Assembly: GCA_030529845.1 (NCBI GenBank)
Contig: JAUMWB010000003.1
Coordinates: 186,001-250,000 of the forward strand
Length of the DNA: 64,000 bases
Reading direction: 5' to 3'
Source: Rothia sp. (in: high G+C Gram-positive bacteria)
Lineage (GTDB): Bacteria > Actinomycetota > Actinomycetes > Actinomycetales > Micrococcaceae
The notes below the pieces were generated by a model, which was given only the letters and a program-made list of their open reading frames with translations, did no database searches and was not told the DNA's origin. Made by a program: the position numbers and the translations under genes. Positions 38,276 to 46,886 of this stretch are shown one piece after another (the first letter of the stretch is position 1; every line of letters starts with the position of its first letter).

Positions 38276-39679
38276 ATGTCAAACCACACCACAGCACCCG
38301 CTAGCCGCAAGAGACTTCCCGCCTGGGCTACGTCCTTCGGCAATCAAATTATTGCCGCCCTCATTCTGGGCGTGATCTTGGGCCTGGTAGCCACCAACCT
38401 CGGTGGCGATGCCACAGAGAACCCCAACTGGCTCATGACCACCCTCTCCACCATCGGCTCATCCTATGTCACCCTGCTCAAAGCAGCGGTGGTACCCCTG
38501 ATCTTTACCGCCGTGGTCTCGTCCATCGCCAACCTTGCTGAGGTAACGAATGCGGCCCGCCTGGCTACCAAGACCCTGCTCTGGTTCGCCTACACCGCCC
38601 TCATCGCTGTGGTGATCGGCCTGGTCCTCGGTCTTGTCACCCAACCCGGCGCTAACACCGGTCTGGCTACTCCCGAAACCTATGAGGGGCGTACCGGCTC
38701 CTGGCTGGGCTTCCTCACCGGCCTGATTCCCGCTAACTTCCTGGGCCTGGGTGTGAGCATCTCAACCTCCGGTGAAACCGTCACCGGTTCAGCCAGCTTC
38801 AACGTACTCCAAATCCTGGTGATTTCAGTAGTCGTGGGTATCGCAGCGCTGACAACTGGCCCGGCCGCCAAGCCCTTCCTCGAAATCAACAAGAGCGCCC
38901 TGGCTATTATTCAGACAGTGCTCTGGTGGATTATCCGCCTGGCTCCGCTGGGTACCATCGGCCTGATTGGCCGCGCCGTCTACGCCTACGGCTGGACCTC
39001 CATGGGCTCCCTGGCCCGCTTTGTAATCGTGCTCTACATCGGCCTGGCCCTGGTACTCTTCGTGGTCTACCCCGCTATCGTCCGCGCCAACGGCCTGTCG
39101 GTCAAGCAGTTCTTCTCGGGCGTCTGGCCTGCCGTGCAGATGGGCTTTGTCTCTCGCTCATCTATGGGAACTATGCCCCTGACCCAGTCTGTAGCTGAGC
39201 GTAACTTCGGTGTACCTCGCGCCTACGCCTCCTTCGCGGTGCCCCTGGGCTCCACCACCAAGATGGACGGCTGCGCCGCGGTTTACCCCGCCCTGGCAGC
39301 ACTGTTTGTGGCCCAGTTCTACGGCATTGACCTGAACTTTACCCATTACCTGCTCATCATTATGGTCTCGGTGCTGGGCTCCACCGCTACCGCGGGCACT
39401 ACCGGCGCAACCGTGATGCTGACCCTCACCCTATCAACGCTGGGTCTACCCCTCGACGGCGTGGGTCTGCTCCTGGCGATTGATCCCATCATCGATATGG
39501 GCCGTACCGCCGTCAACGTCGCAGGCCAGGCCCTGGTAGCCCTGATTGTCGCCAAGCGCGAGGGCATGCTGAATGAGGAACTCTACAAGGCTCCCCGCAT
39601 TGAGGGCGGCTTTGTAGCTGAGGACGTCTACGCCCGCTTGGGCGAGGCACCCCAGGTACCTGCCGCGGCAGCGTCCTAA
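38276..39679 (+). CDS. Dicarboxylate/amino acid:cation symporter (DAACS family)
   Basis: A 467-residue membrane transporter of the glutamate/C4-dicarboxylate family (GltP, DctA, SstT relatives). The family core is visible: SSYVTLLKAAVVPLIFTAVV, the serine-rich loop FVSRSSMGTMPLTQSVAE, TTKMDGCAAVYPALAALF in place of the usual NMDGT, and DPIIDMGRTAVNVAGQALVAL. About eight helices and two re-entrant loops are expected. Uptake of glutamate, aspartate or succinate is plausible; the exact substrate is not. It converges on the DUF885 gene. Confidence 0.9.
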   Translation: MSNHTTAPASRKRLPAWATSFGNQIIAALILGVILGLVATNLGGDATENPNWLMTTLSTIGSSYVTLLKAAVVPLIFTAVVSSIANLAEVTNAARLATKTLLWFAYTALIAVVIGLVLGLVTQPGANTGLATPETYEGRTGSWLGFLTGLIPANFLGLGVSISTSGETVTGSASFNVLQILVISVVVGIAALTTGPAAKPFLEINKSALAIIQTVLWWIIRLAPLGTIGLIGRAVYAYGWTSMGSLARFVIVLYIGLALVLFVVYPAIVRANGLSVKQFFSGVWPAVQMGFVSRSSMGTMPLTQSVAERNFGVPRAYASFAVPLGSTTKMDGCAAVYPALAALFVAQFYGIDLNFTHYLLIIMVSVLGSTATAGTTGATVMLTLTLSTLGLPLDGVGLLLAIDPIIDMGRTAVNVAGQALVALIVAKREGMLNEELYKAPRIEGGFVAEDVYARLGEAPQVPAAAAS

Positions 39680-39699
39680 TACTCCGTTACCACATAGCA

Positions 39700-39743
39700 G
39701 AGGGCGGGCCCTGCATGCCGGTCGGTGTGCAGGGCCCGCCCTC
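39700..39743. terminator. Bidirectional terminator
   Basis: A perfect 16-base-pair stem (GAGGGCGGGCCCTGCA and its complement, 12-base loop) lies between the convergent symporter and DUF885 genes. Confidence 0.85.
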
Positions 39744-39760
39744 TTGTTCTCTTGTTCAGG

Positions 39761-41464
39761 CTAAACAGCGAGCGCCCGGCGCAGGGTATCAAGCCCCACT
39801 GACCCGAGCATGAGCGCCCGGGTGTGGAAATCGCGGTCGCTCATGCCGGCGGCGCGGGCGTCCTCACGCAGCTGCAGCCAGACTCGCTCGCCTACCTTGT
39901 AGGAGGGGGCCTGGCCCGGCCAGCCCAGGTAGCGCAGGAACTCGAAGCGGCGCTGGCCCTCAGAGATGTCGAGGTTGGATTCCAGGAACTTATAGCCCTT
40001 CTCGGCGTCCCAGATGCCCGGCTCGACCCCTAGCTCAGTGACCCAGCGCTCGGGAATCTCAAAACCGCAATGCAGGCCGATATCGAAGACCACGCGAGCT
40101 GCGCGCAGGCGCTGGGCATCGAGCATGCCCATGCGGTCGCCCGGATCAGAGAGGTAGCCCAGCTCATCCATGAGGCGCTCAGCGTACAGGGCCCAGCCCT
40201 CGCCGTGGCCCGAAACCCACACAGCGTTAGCGCGCCACTGGTTTAGGGCCTCGGCCATAGCGGTAGCGTAGGCAACCTGTAGGTGGTGGCCGGGCACGCC
40301 CTCATGGTAGACAGTTGAGGTCTCGCGCCAGGTGCCAAAGGTATCTTCGCCCTCGGGCACCGACCACCACATGCGACCGGCGCGCTCAAAATCAGCGGAC
40401 GGGCCGGTGTAGTAGATGCCGCCCTCCTGGGTGGGGGCAATCATGCACTCAAGCTTGCGCAGGGGGCCTTCGATAGTGAAGTGCTCTTGGGCAAGATAAT
40501 CGACGGCAGCGTCGGAGAGCTTCTGCATCCAGGCCCGCAGTTCATCGGTGCCCTTCAGGGTACGCTCGGGATCAGCATCGAGCAGGGCCTTTGCTTCGTC
40601 AATGGTAGCCCCGGGCTTAATGGCCTCGGCAACCTCCTGCTGGGCTGCGATAATCCGGTCCAGTTCCTCAATACCCCAGGCGTAGGTCTCCTCCAGGTCG
40701 AGGGTAGTGCCCACAAATTGGCGGGAGTAGAGGGAGTAGCGCTCGCGGCCCACAGCATCGGCCTCAGGCGCGTCGGGGCGCAGGGTGTCTTTGAGGTAGG
40801 TAAGAAGTTCGCGGTAGCCTTCCTTGGCGGACGCCGCCCCCTGGGCAGCTCGGTCGGCATGCTCGGGGGCTGCTTCGGCTACCTCGCTTGCCAGAGCGTC
40901 GAAGAAGCCGCCTTCGGCAACGTAGGCGGCTACCTGCTCGATAACGATATCGACCTGGCGAACGGCGGCTACCTTGCCTGCGGTGCGCGCAGCTTCGAGG
41001 GTCTCGATGTAGCCCCGGACGGCTGCTGCGACATTGCCCAGGCGGCCAGCAATATGCCCCCAGTCTTCGGCGGTGTCGCGGTTCATGAGGTCAAAGATAG
41101 CTCGGATGCCCTGCACCGGTGAAGCGATATTGTTGAGCTCCCAGTCGCCCAAGCCAGCTTGGTGAAGTTCAAGTTTCAGGCCCAGCCGCTCGCGCATAGC
41201 ATCGACGGTGACCCGGTCGATATCGTCAGCCGGTTCAACGGACTCAAGAGCTTCTAAAGTCGCACGGGCTAAATCAATATCGGCCTGGGTGCCGGCGGGG
41301 GAGTAATCGGGGTATTCGGTTTCCCGCCCCTTGCGGCCCTCGATAGTGGCAGCAGCCGGATCGAGCTCTAGGCACTTCTCGTAATAGTCGTTGGCGATAC
41401 GGTCAACCGCAGTCTGGGCGCGGTCGGTCGTGAAAATCTCGGGTAAATCTGGGTGTAGTGTCAT
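39761..41464 (-). CDS. DUF885 family metallopeptidase-like protein
   Basis: A 567-residue protein of the DUF885 family, thought to be zinc carboxypeptidases or dipeptidases related to M32. The zinc motif is STVYHEGVPGHHLQVAYA, followed by the GEGWALYAERLMDELGYL helix with the third metal ligand. There is no signal peptide, so it is cytoplasmic. The ATG at 41464 follows AGGGGG; an in-frame start at 41605 would add 47 Pro/Ala-rich residues lying across accE and is rejected. Substrates of the family are mostly undefined. Confidence 0.88.
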   Translation of the reverse strand: MTLHPDLPEIFTTDRAQTAVDRIANDYYEKCLELDPAAATIEGRKGRETEYPDYSPAGTQADIDLARATLEALESVEPADDIDRVTVDAMRERLGLKLELHQAGLGDWELNNIASPVQGIRAIFDLMNRDTAEDWGHIAGRLGNVAAAVRGYIETLEAARTAGKVAAVRQVDIVIEQVAAYVAEGGFFDALASEVAEAAPEHADRAAQGAASAKEGYRELLTYLKDTLRPDAPEADAVGRERYSLYSRQFVGTTLDLEETYAWGIEELDRIIAAQQEVAEAIKPGATIDEAKALLDADPERTLKGTDELRAWMQKLSDAAVDYLAQEHFTIEGPLRKLECMIAPTQEGGIYYTGPSADFERAGRMWWSVPEGEDTFGTWRETSTVYHEGVPGHHLQVAYATAMAEALNQWRANAVWVSGHGEGWALYAERLMDELGYLSDPGDRMGMLDAQRLRAARVVFDIGLHCGFEIPERWVTELGVEPGIWDAEKGYKFLESNLDISEGQRRFEFLRYLGWPGQAPSYKVGERVWLQLREDARAAGMSDRDFHTRALMLGSVGLDTLRRALAV

Positions 41465-41517
41465 ACCCCCTATTCTAGTCCACTGTGACTCAGAAAACAG
41501 GGAGCCTGCGGGGCTGG

Positions 41518-41832
41518 CTACTGGGGCCGGGCCCGCTTCCAGGAGCCGGGCCCGGGGCGCAGTCGCATCCCCAGGCGCTGGGTGTGGTTCAGGCGGCGCT
41601 GCCACATTTCCAGGGCAGTCTCATGCTGAGAATCAGCCTGGGCCTGTAGCGCAACCACGACGCTGGTCAGCGCAGCCAGTTCTTCTTCCGTGGGGTTACC
41701 CCGCACCACCGAAAGCGTCGGGGCGGGTACCTGCTGCTTACCGGTGTCCTGCCCCCGGTCTTCTACCGGGGCGGACGCGGGCACCGACTTCTTACCAAAA
41801 CCCAGCAGGGACAACGGATTGGGAGTTGCCAT
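41518..41832 (-). CDS. accE: Acyl-CoA carboxylase epsilon subunit
   Basis: A small subunit that stabilises and activates actinobacterial acyl-CoA carboxylases. The 104-residue protein has a Pro/Lys-rich variable N-terminus, then the family segment LSVVRGNPTEEELAALTSVV, and a C-terminal W-rich basic tail (EMWQRRLNHTQRLG). It follows accD by 14 bases on the same strand. The short length and low conservation of the family make position the strongest evidence, but the NPTEEELAAL motif is clear. Confidence 0.9.
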   Translation of the reverse strand: MATPNPLSLLGFGKKSVPASAPVEDRGQDTGKQQVPAPTLSVVRGNPTEEELAALTSVVVALQAQADSQHETALEMWQRRLNHTQRLGMRLRPGPGSWKRARPQ

Positions 41833-41846
41833 GTTCTACCTACCCC

Positions 41847-43451
41847 TTACAGCGGAATGTTGCCGTGCTTCTTGGCGGGGGAGGCTGCACGCTTATCGCG
41901 CAGGGCCCGCAGGGAAGAAATGATGCGTACACGAGTCTCGGAGGGGGCAATGACCTCGTCGATGTAGCCCAGCTCAGCAGCCTGGTAGGGGTTGAGTAGT
42001 TCCTCTTCGTACTTGGCGATGAGTTCAGCCCGCTTGGCCTCAACGTCACCGCCTTCTTCAGCTACAGCTGCCAGTTCGCGGCGGTAGAGAATGTTGACTG
42101 CACCCTGGGCTCCCATCACACCGATCTGGGCGGTGGGCCAAGCCAGGTTAACATCGGCGCCCAGCTTCTTAGAGCCCATCACAATGTAGGCCCCACCGTA
42201 GGCCTTGCGGGTAATGACGGTAACCAGCGGAACGGTAGCCTCAGCGTAAGCGTAGAGCAGTTTAGCGCCGCGGCGGATAATGCCGTTGAACTCCTGGTCG
42301 GTGCCGGGCAGGAAGCCGGGCACGTCCACAAAAGTTAGAATCGGAATGTTGAAGGCATCGCAGTTACGCACAAAACGAGCAGCCTTCTCAGAAGCATTGA
42401 TATCAAGAGTGCCAGCGAACTGCATGGGCTGATTTGCCACAATACCCACGGTCTTACCCTCAACCCGGGCATAACCAATCATCACATTGGGGGCGTAAAG
42501 GGCCTGCATCTCAAAGAAATGGCCATCATCAACCACAGACTCAATCACAGCCCGCATATCGTAGGGCTGGTTAGCTGAATCGGGAATCAGCAGGTCCAAG
42601 TCAAGGTCATTAACGGTAACCTCGGGGTCCTGATCATGATCCAGGGGGAAAGTCTCAGAGAGGTTGTTAGAGGGCAGGAACTCAACGAGCTCGCGGACGA
42701 AATCAAAGGCGTCCTCTTCGTCCTCAGCCAGGTAAGTCGACGTACCCGTCACCGCATTGTGCTGGCGGGCACCGCCCAGGGTCTCCATATCGACTTCTTC
42801 ACCGGTCACGGTCTTAATGACATCGGGGCCGGTAATAAACATGTGACTGGTCTTATCAACCATCACAATGTAATCAGTCAGGGCGGGGGAGTAGGCCGCC
42901 CCACCGGCGCAGGGGCCCATAATGACCGAAATCTGCGGAATCACGCCCGAGGCACGTACATTCATACGGAAGATATCAGCGAACATGGCCAGGGAAGCCA
43001 CGCCCTCCTGAATACGGGCGCCACCACCGTCATTAATGCCGATAATGGGGCAACCATTCTTCAGTGCGAACTTCTGTACCTTCACAATTTTCTCGCCGTT
43101 AACCTGCGAGAGCGAACCACCATAAACCGTAAAATCCTGCGAATATACGGCTACCAGACGTCCATCGATGGTGCCGTACCCTGAGACCAGCCCATCGCCC
43201 AGAGGCTTCTTCTTCTCCATACCAAAAGCCGTAGTGCGGTGCTTAGCCAAGGCGTCGAACTCCACGAAAGAACCCTCATCAAGCAGCATCTCGATGCGCT
43301 CGCGGGCGGTCTGCTTGCCACGGTCGTGTTGGCGGTCGATGGGGCCCTGGCCAGTGGGAGCAAGGGTCTGCTCACGGCGAGCGTAGAAGTCAGCGATTTT
43401 ACCGGCGGTGGTGGTCAAATCGGGGGCATCGGTGGTGGGGTTCTCGCTCAT
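41847..43451 (-). CDS. accD: Acyl-CoA carboxylase beta chain
   Basis: The carboxyltransferase subunit that moves CO2 from biotin to acetyl- or propionyl-CoA. The 534-residue protein has both crotonase-fold halves: [17 protein letters not shown] with [18 protein letters not shown] in the first oxyanion hole, and [20 protein letters not shown] with [20 protein letters not shown] in the second. It resembles AccD5/PccB more than bacterial AccD, which carries a zinc finger missing here. It is followed by accE; accA3, birA and maf nearby complete the system. Confidence 0.95.
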   Translation of the reverse strand: MSENPTTDAPDLTTTAGKIADFYARREQTLAPTGQGPIDRQHDRGKQTARERIEMLLDEGSFVEFDALAKHRTTAFGMEKKKPLGDGLVSGYGTIDGRLVAVYSQDFTVYGGSLSQVNGEKIVKVQKFALKNGCPIIGINDGGGARIQEGVASLAMFADIFRMNVRASGVIPQISVIMGPCAGGAAYSPALTDYIVMVDKTSHMFITGPDVIKTVTGEEVDMETLGGARQHNAVTGTSTYLAEDEEDAFDFVRELVEFLPSNNLSETFPLDHDQDPEVTVNDLDLDLLIPDSANQPYDMRAVIESVVDDGHFFEMQALYAPNVMIGYARVEGKTVGIVANQPMQFAGTLDINASEKAARFVRNCDAFNIPILTFVDVPGFLPGTDQEFNGIIRRGAKLLYAYAEATVPLVTVITRKAYGGAYIVMGSKKLGADVNLAWPTAQIGVMGAQGAVNILYRRELAAVAEEGGDVEAKRAELIAKYEEELLNPYQAAELGYIDEVIAPSETRVRIISSLRALRDKRAASPAKKHGNIPL

Positions 43452-43597
43452 GCTCTGCCTGCCTTGTGCACTGGTGGGTCAATGGTGTGGGGTGACCTGG
43501 GATAAGGGTCATTCTTTTCAACTATAGACCTGCCGCCCCGCCCCACCCAATTATTCTTGGGATTTTTGAGCGATTTTTCTAAATAAGAGTGGGTGGG

Positions 43598-43694
43598 GCA
43601 GGCTCGCAGCGAAGCTGTTGGCTGCGGGGCTGGCGTGAATCGCTTGTGAGCGCTAGCGAACCGGCGAGAGGGTCGGCAGTGAGCGCGAGCCTGC
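43598..43694. repeat. Dispersed palindrome-ended repeat, copy 2
   Basis: A 97-base element with exact inverted ends GCAGGCTCGC and GCGAGCCTGC. Its interior, including GAACCGGCGAGAGGGTCGGC, matches copy 1 at 31306. It sits between the minus-strand YCII gene and accD. Confidence 0.85.
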
Positions 43695-43730
43695 CCTATC
43701 CGCCCTGTTGGCTAGTGCTCAACCCGTTCG

Positions 43731-44015
43731 TTACTTGCCGACCTTGCCGATCACAGCGTTCCATTCGCGCGCGGTGTAGCCGGTGAGGACGCCGCCGGTG
43801 CTCATGGGATCAGCTGCAATAATGCGGTCGAGGTCGTCGCGATCTTCGGCAACGAAGATGAGCAGGGCACCTGCGGGATCGCCGTCGAGGAAGGCGCCGG
43901 CTGCGTGCAGCTTACCTTCTTCGTGGAGCTGGGCCAGGTATTCGCGGTGGGCAGGGCGGTGCTCAGCCTGTAGGTCGGCGGGGCCATAGGAGTACTGCAC
44001 AGCGTAGACGGTCAT
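43731..44015 (-). CDS. YCII family protein
   Basis: A 94-residue protein of the YCII/DGPF dimeric alpha-beta barrel fold. It shows YAVQYSYGPADLQAEHRPAH with the conserved His and EDRDDLDRIIAADPMSTGGV with the conserved Asp-Pro. Members are small putative enzymes, some linked to aromatic degradation; no role can be given here. An AAAGGTTC-type sequence lies before the ATG. It diverges from birA and lies upstream of accD beyond a repeat element. Confidence 0.88.
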   Translation of the reverse strand: MTVYAVQYSYGPADLQAEHRPAHREYLAQLHEEGKLHAAGAFLDGDPAGALLIFVAEDRDDLDRIIAADPMSTGGVLTGYTAREWNAVIGKVGK

Positions 44016-44068
44016 GGTAGAACCTTTCGTGGGGGGTGTCGATAGTTCCAGTATTGCACCGTTGGGTC

Positions 44069-44096
44069 TTGTAGGTCGGATGTGACCCCGTAGAAT
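44069..44096 (+). promoter_or_regulatory. Candidate birA promoter
   Basis: TTGTAG (44069-44074) and TAGAAT (44091-44096) are spaced by 16 bases, about 38 bases before the birA ATG. Confidence 0.45.
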
Positions 44097-44133
44097 AGCG
44101 GTCGAAACTTAGTATGTGAGACAAGGAGTGCGC

Positions 44134-44982
44134 ATGGGGCACCTGCAGGCTGATCAGGTTAAGGTAAGCGGATTTGAGCGGGTAGAGCTTCTGCCCTCGG
44201 TAGGGTCAACCAACGAGTATGCCCGGCAGATTCTGGTGGGGGATGCTTTGGTGCGCCGCAGCTACGGGGAGCTCTCCCTGGTTTCGACCGCCGATCAGAA
44301 TGCGGGAAAAGGACGCCTGGACCGGGTGTGGGTGGCACCGGCGGGTGCTGCTTTGGCTACTAGCTTTATCGTGCGTCCGCATGTAAACCCCGTAAATAGG
44401 GTGGCCCCCGACCAGTACCACTGGTTCACGTCCTTAGCTGCACTGGCTGCCTGCGATGTTTTTGAGCAGCTTGCGGGGCTGCACCCCTCGATCAAGTGGC
44501 CTAATGATGTCTTGCTGGGCAACCGGAAAGCCTGCGGTATTCTGGCCCAGCTTGTGATTGAGCCCGAGGGGCAGATCTCGGTAGTAGTGGGTATCGGCCT
44601 TAATCTAAACCTGACCCAGGAAGACCTTCCCGTTCCCACGGCCACCAGCGCCCTCATAGAATCGGGGCAGTCGATTGACCTCAATCGGGCACTGACGGTC
44701 TTGGCTGCTCACTTTGCCCGCTACTACCGAGACTTTGCAGCTAGCGGTTTTGATGCGGACGCCACCGTCAGTGCCCCCTCTTTGCTGGCCCGCCTGCGTG
44801 AGCGCATGAGCACCCTGGGTGCTGCCCTCACTATTCACTTACCCGGGAATAAGACCTTTAGGGGTACCGGGGTTGAGCTGACTGCTGAGGGGGAGTTGGT
44901 CGTCCGCTCAGATTCCGGCGAGGAACGAAGCTTCACCGTGGGGGACGTGGTACACGTGCGCCCCCAGGGGTACGGCCGCTAG
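44134..44982 (+). CDS. birA: Biotin--protein ligase
   Basis: Attaches biotin to the carboxylase alpha chain via biotinyl-AMP. The 282-residue protein lacks the N-terminal DNA-binding domain of Escherichia coli BirA, so it is a group I ligase without repressor function. Motifs are LPSVGSTNEYARQI, ADQNAGKGRLDRVWVAPAGA in the biotin/ATP loop (GRGRRGR position), IKWPNDVLLGNRKACGIL, and VVVGIGLNLNLTQEDLP. The ATG at 44134 follows AAGGAG by 5 bases; a GTG at 44116 is less likely. Its clear target is the VLEAMKM lysine of the alpha chain at 32982. Confidence 0.95.
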   Translation: MGHLQADQVKVSGFERVELLPSVGSTNEYARQILVGDALVRRSYGELSLVSTADQNAGKGRLDRVWVAPAGAALATSFIVRPHVNPVNRVAPDQYHWFTSLAALAACDVFEQLAGLHPSIKWPNDVLLGNRKACGILAQLVIEPEGQISVVVGIGLNLNLTQEDLPVPTATSALIESGQSIDLNRALTVLAAHFARYYRDFAASGFDADATVSAPSLLARLRERMSTLGAALTIHLPGNKTFRGTGVELTAEGELVVRSDSGEERSFTVGDVVHVRPQGYGR

Positions 44983-45041
44983 GCGCGGTTACGGCCGGAA
45001 TATCGGGGAACCTTCAGGAAGCATCGATAAACTCACCAGTG

Positions 45042-45536
45042 ATGAAACTACGAGGCGACCTTTACCCCGCAGAGCACACCCTTGCCGCAACGCGCGCCCA
45101 CGGGGTGCTTTTGTTGCGCCCCCTTCTTTATTTTTTTCTTGCTATGACCGCTTGGAGCTTCGCCTCAGCCCTGGGTGTTGGTGCTCCGGGCTGGCGCTAT
45201 CTAGCCCTGGCTTTTGCCCTCGGGTTGGCCTGGCTAGGTCTTAGAGGGGTGCTGCGGTGGGTGGCTACCAGCTATCTACTCACTACTCACCGCTTAGTGA
45301 TTAGGCGGGGTTTGGGCTCAGGTAAGGACGTCAGTGTTCCGCTGAACCAGATTGAAGGGGTAAGCGTGGGGTACCGTCATCTGGTGGGGCTGGCCAATGC
45401 TGCGGCTCTAACCGTTCATGCTCGCGGGGTGCAACACGTACTGCGGGCAGTGCCGGACCCCGAGCGCCTGAGCGGGAAGATTCAGGAAGCTCAGCGAGCG
45501 CTACTGAGCGGGAACTCTTCTCGGTATCGGGTGTAA
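45042..45536 (+). CDS. PH-domain membrane protein (bPH2)
   Basis: A 164-residue membrane protein with two adjoining helices (LLLRPLLYFFLAMTAWSFAS and RYLALAFALGLAWLGLRGVL) and a C-terminal bacterial PH domain (bPH2): YLLTTHRLVIRRGLGSGKDV, VPLNQIEGVSV and AALTVHARGVQHVLRAVPDP. Rv3278c, next to birA in mycobacteria, is a similar protein, so the birA neighbourhood is conserved. Its role is unknown. The start is either the ATG at 45042 or the GTG at 45039; no clear ribosome binding site marks either. Confidence 0.87.
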   Translation: MKLRGDLYPAEHTLAATRAHGVLLLRPLLYFFLAMTAWSFASALGVGAPGWRYLALAFALGLAWLGLRGVLRWVATSYLLTTHRLVIRRGLGSGKDVSVPLNQIEGVSVGYRHLVGLANAAALTVHARGVQHVLRAVPDPERLSGKIQEAQRALLSGNSSRYRV

Positions 45537-45758
45537 AAGCTACATTTTTTGTCTGATAAGCCTAAACAGGTTCTTTGGGCTCGAAAAAAGGTGATGGCGG
45601 GCATAGAATAGGCGGTGGCGCTTATTGGGTGGTGAACATTTCGTAGCCTAGCTCACAGTAACTGGGTATTCTTGAAGTAGGTAACTACTCGCCGTGCCAG
45701 CCCTAGACCTTACTACCTCTAGAACCACGCAGCACTCAACATAGAGAAGGAAGACCCC

Positions 45759-46886
45759 GTGGAGAAGTCAGCACCCGGTAGCGACCCCGCCGAACAGGCC
45801 GGCACCGCGCCCCACCGGAGCAGGCACCACCATAACCGCGTGCAAAGCCAGCTCTACCGTAGCGACGAAGCCCGGCAGGGTGTGCTGGAACTCGAACGCG
45901 CTCTTCTGGGGGAAAATCGCAGCATGAAACGCGGCGAGGTAGCAGATGACGCCGGAGTGCCCCTGCTGACCGCCCGTAAGATTTGGCGCTCCCTGGGCTT
46001 GCCCAACCTCACCGACGATGATGCCTATTTCACCCACGCCGATAGCAAGGCCCTGACCACCGTTACTTCCCTTATTAAAGAGGGTAAGCTCACCGAAGAA
46101 GCCGCCCTATCACTCACCCGTTCGGTAGGGCAGATGATGGACCGTATGGTGGTCTGGCAGGTCGAAGCTCTGGTGGAAGATATGGTGATTAATGGCGGGC
46201 TGACCGACACCGAAGCCCGCGGCGAACTGCTCAGCCTCCTGCCACGCCTGATTGAAGACCTCGAAGATATCACCGTCTATGGCTACCGTCGGATGCTCAA
46301 CTCGGCTATCTTGCGTCTGGCCCTCCGCGATGAGGAGGACAGCACCGATTCGGCAGACAGCGACCTGCCCCTAGCCCGGGGCGTGGGATTTGTTGACCTT
46401 GTTTCCTACACTTCGCTCTCTCGTGAAATGAACGAGCGCAACCTAGCCCGCCTCGTCAAGAGCTTCGAGCAGCGCTGCGCTGAGGTAATTGCGGTAGGTG
46501 GGGGTCGCATCATCAAAACGGTAGGGGATGAGGTCATGTACCTGGTTGAATCCCCCGAAGACGGTGCCCGTATCGCTCTGACCCTCTCAAAACTCATCAG
46601 TGAAGACCCGCAGCTCCCTGAAGCCCGCGTGTCCTTTGTCTGGGGGCGCGTGCTGCCACGTTTGGGCGATATCTATGGGCCCACCGTCAACCTGGCTTCT
46701 CGCCTGGTTGCACTGACTGAACCCGGCGTCGTCCTCACCGACGCCTCTACCGCTGAAGCTCTCGAAGATGACAAGCGTTTTATCCTCATACCCCAGGGCG
46801 TGCGTAACGTTCGGGGCTTTGGCAATGTTAGGCCCGTGGCTATCACCCCGGGCATCGGTAATGAACTGGAGATCGATTTCGAATGA
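45759..46886 (+). CDS. Class III adenylate cyclase (Rv1264-like)
   Basis: Makes cyclic AMP from ATP. The 375-residue protein has an N-terminal helical regulatory domain (residues about 30-190), like the pH-sensing autoinhibitory part of mycobacterial Rv1264, and a C-terminal catalytic domain. The latter has GFVDLVSYTSLS with the first metal Asp, GGGRIIKTVGDEVMYLV with the adenine-selecting Lys and second metal Asp, and LGDIYGPTVNLASRL with the Asp, transition-state Asn and Arg. All key residues are present, so it should be active as a homodimer. There is no membrane segment. GAGAAGGAAG precedes the GTG start. It overlaps the phosphatase gene by 4 bases. Confidence 0.93.
   Translation: MEKSAPGSDPAEQAGTAPHRSRHHHNRVQSQLYRSDEARQGVLELERALLGENRSMKRGEVADDAGVPLLTARKIWRSLGLPNLTDDDAYFTHADSKALTTVTSLIKEGKLTEEAALSLTRSVGQMMDRMVVWQVEALVEDMVINGGLTDTEARGELLSLLPRLIEDLEDITVYGYRRMLNSAILRLALRDEEDSTDSADSDLPLARGVGFVDLVSYTSLSREMNERNLARLVKSFEQRCAEVIAVGGGRIIKTVGDEVMYLVESPEDGARIALTLSKLISEDPQLPEARVSFVWGRVLPRLGDIYGPTVNLASRLVALTEPGVVLTDASTAEALEDDKRFILIPQGVRNVRGFGNVRPVAITPGIGNELEIDFE

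Noticed and set aside
41464-41605. Longer N-terminus for the DUF885 protein starting at 41605
   Set aside because: The extra 47 residues are Pro/Ala-rich, unconserved, and lie over the accE coding region; a good ribosome binding site precedes 41464.
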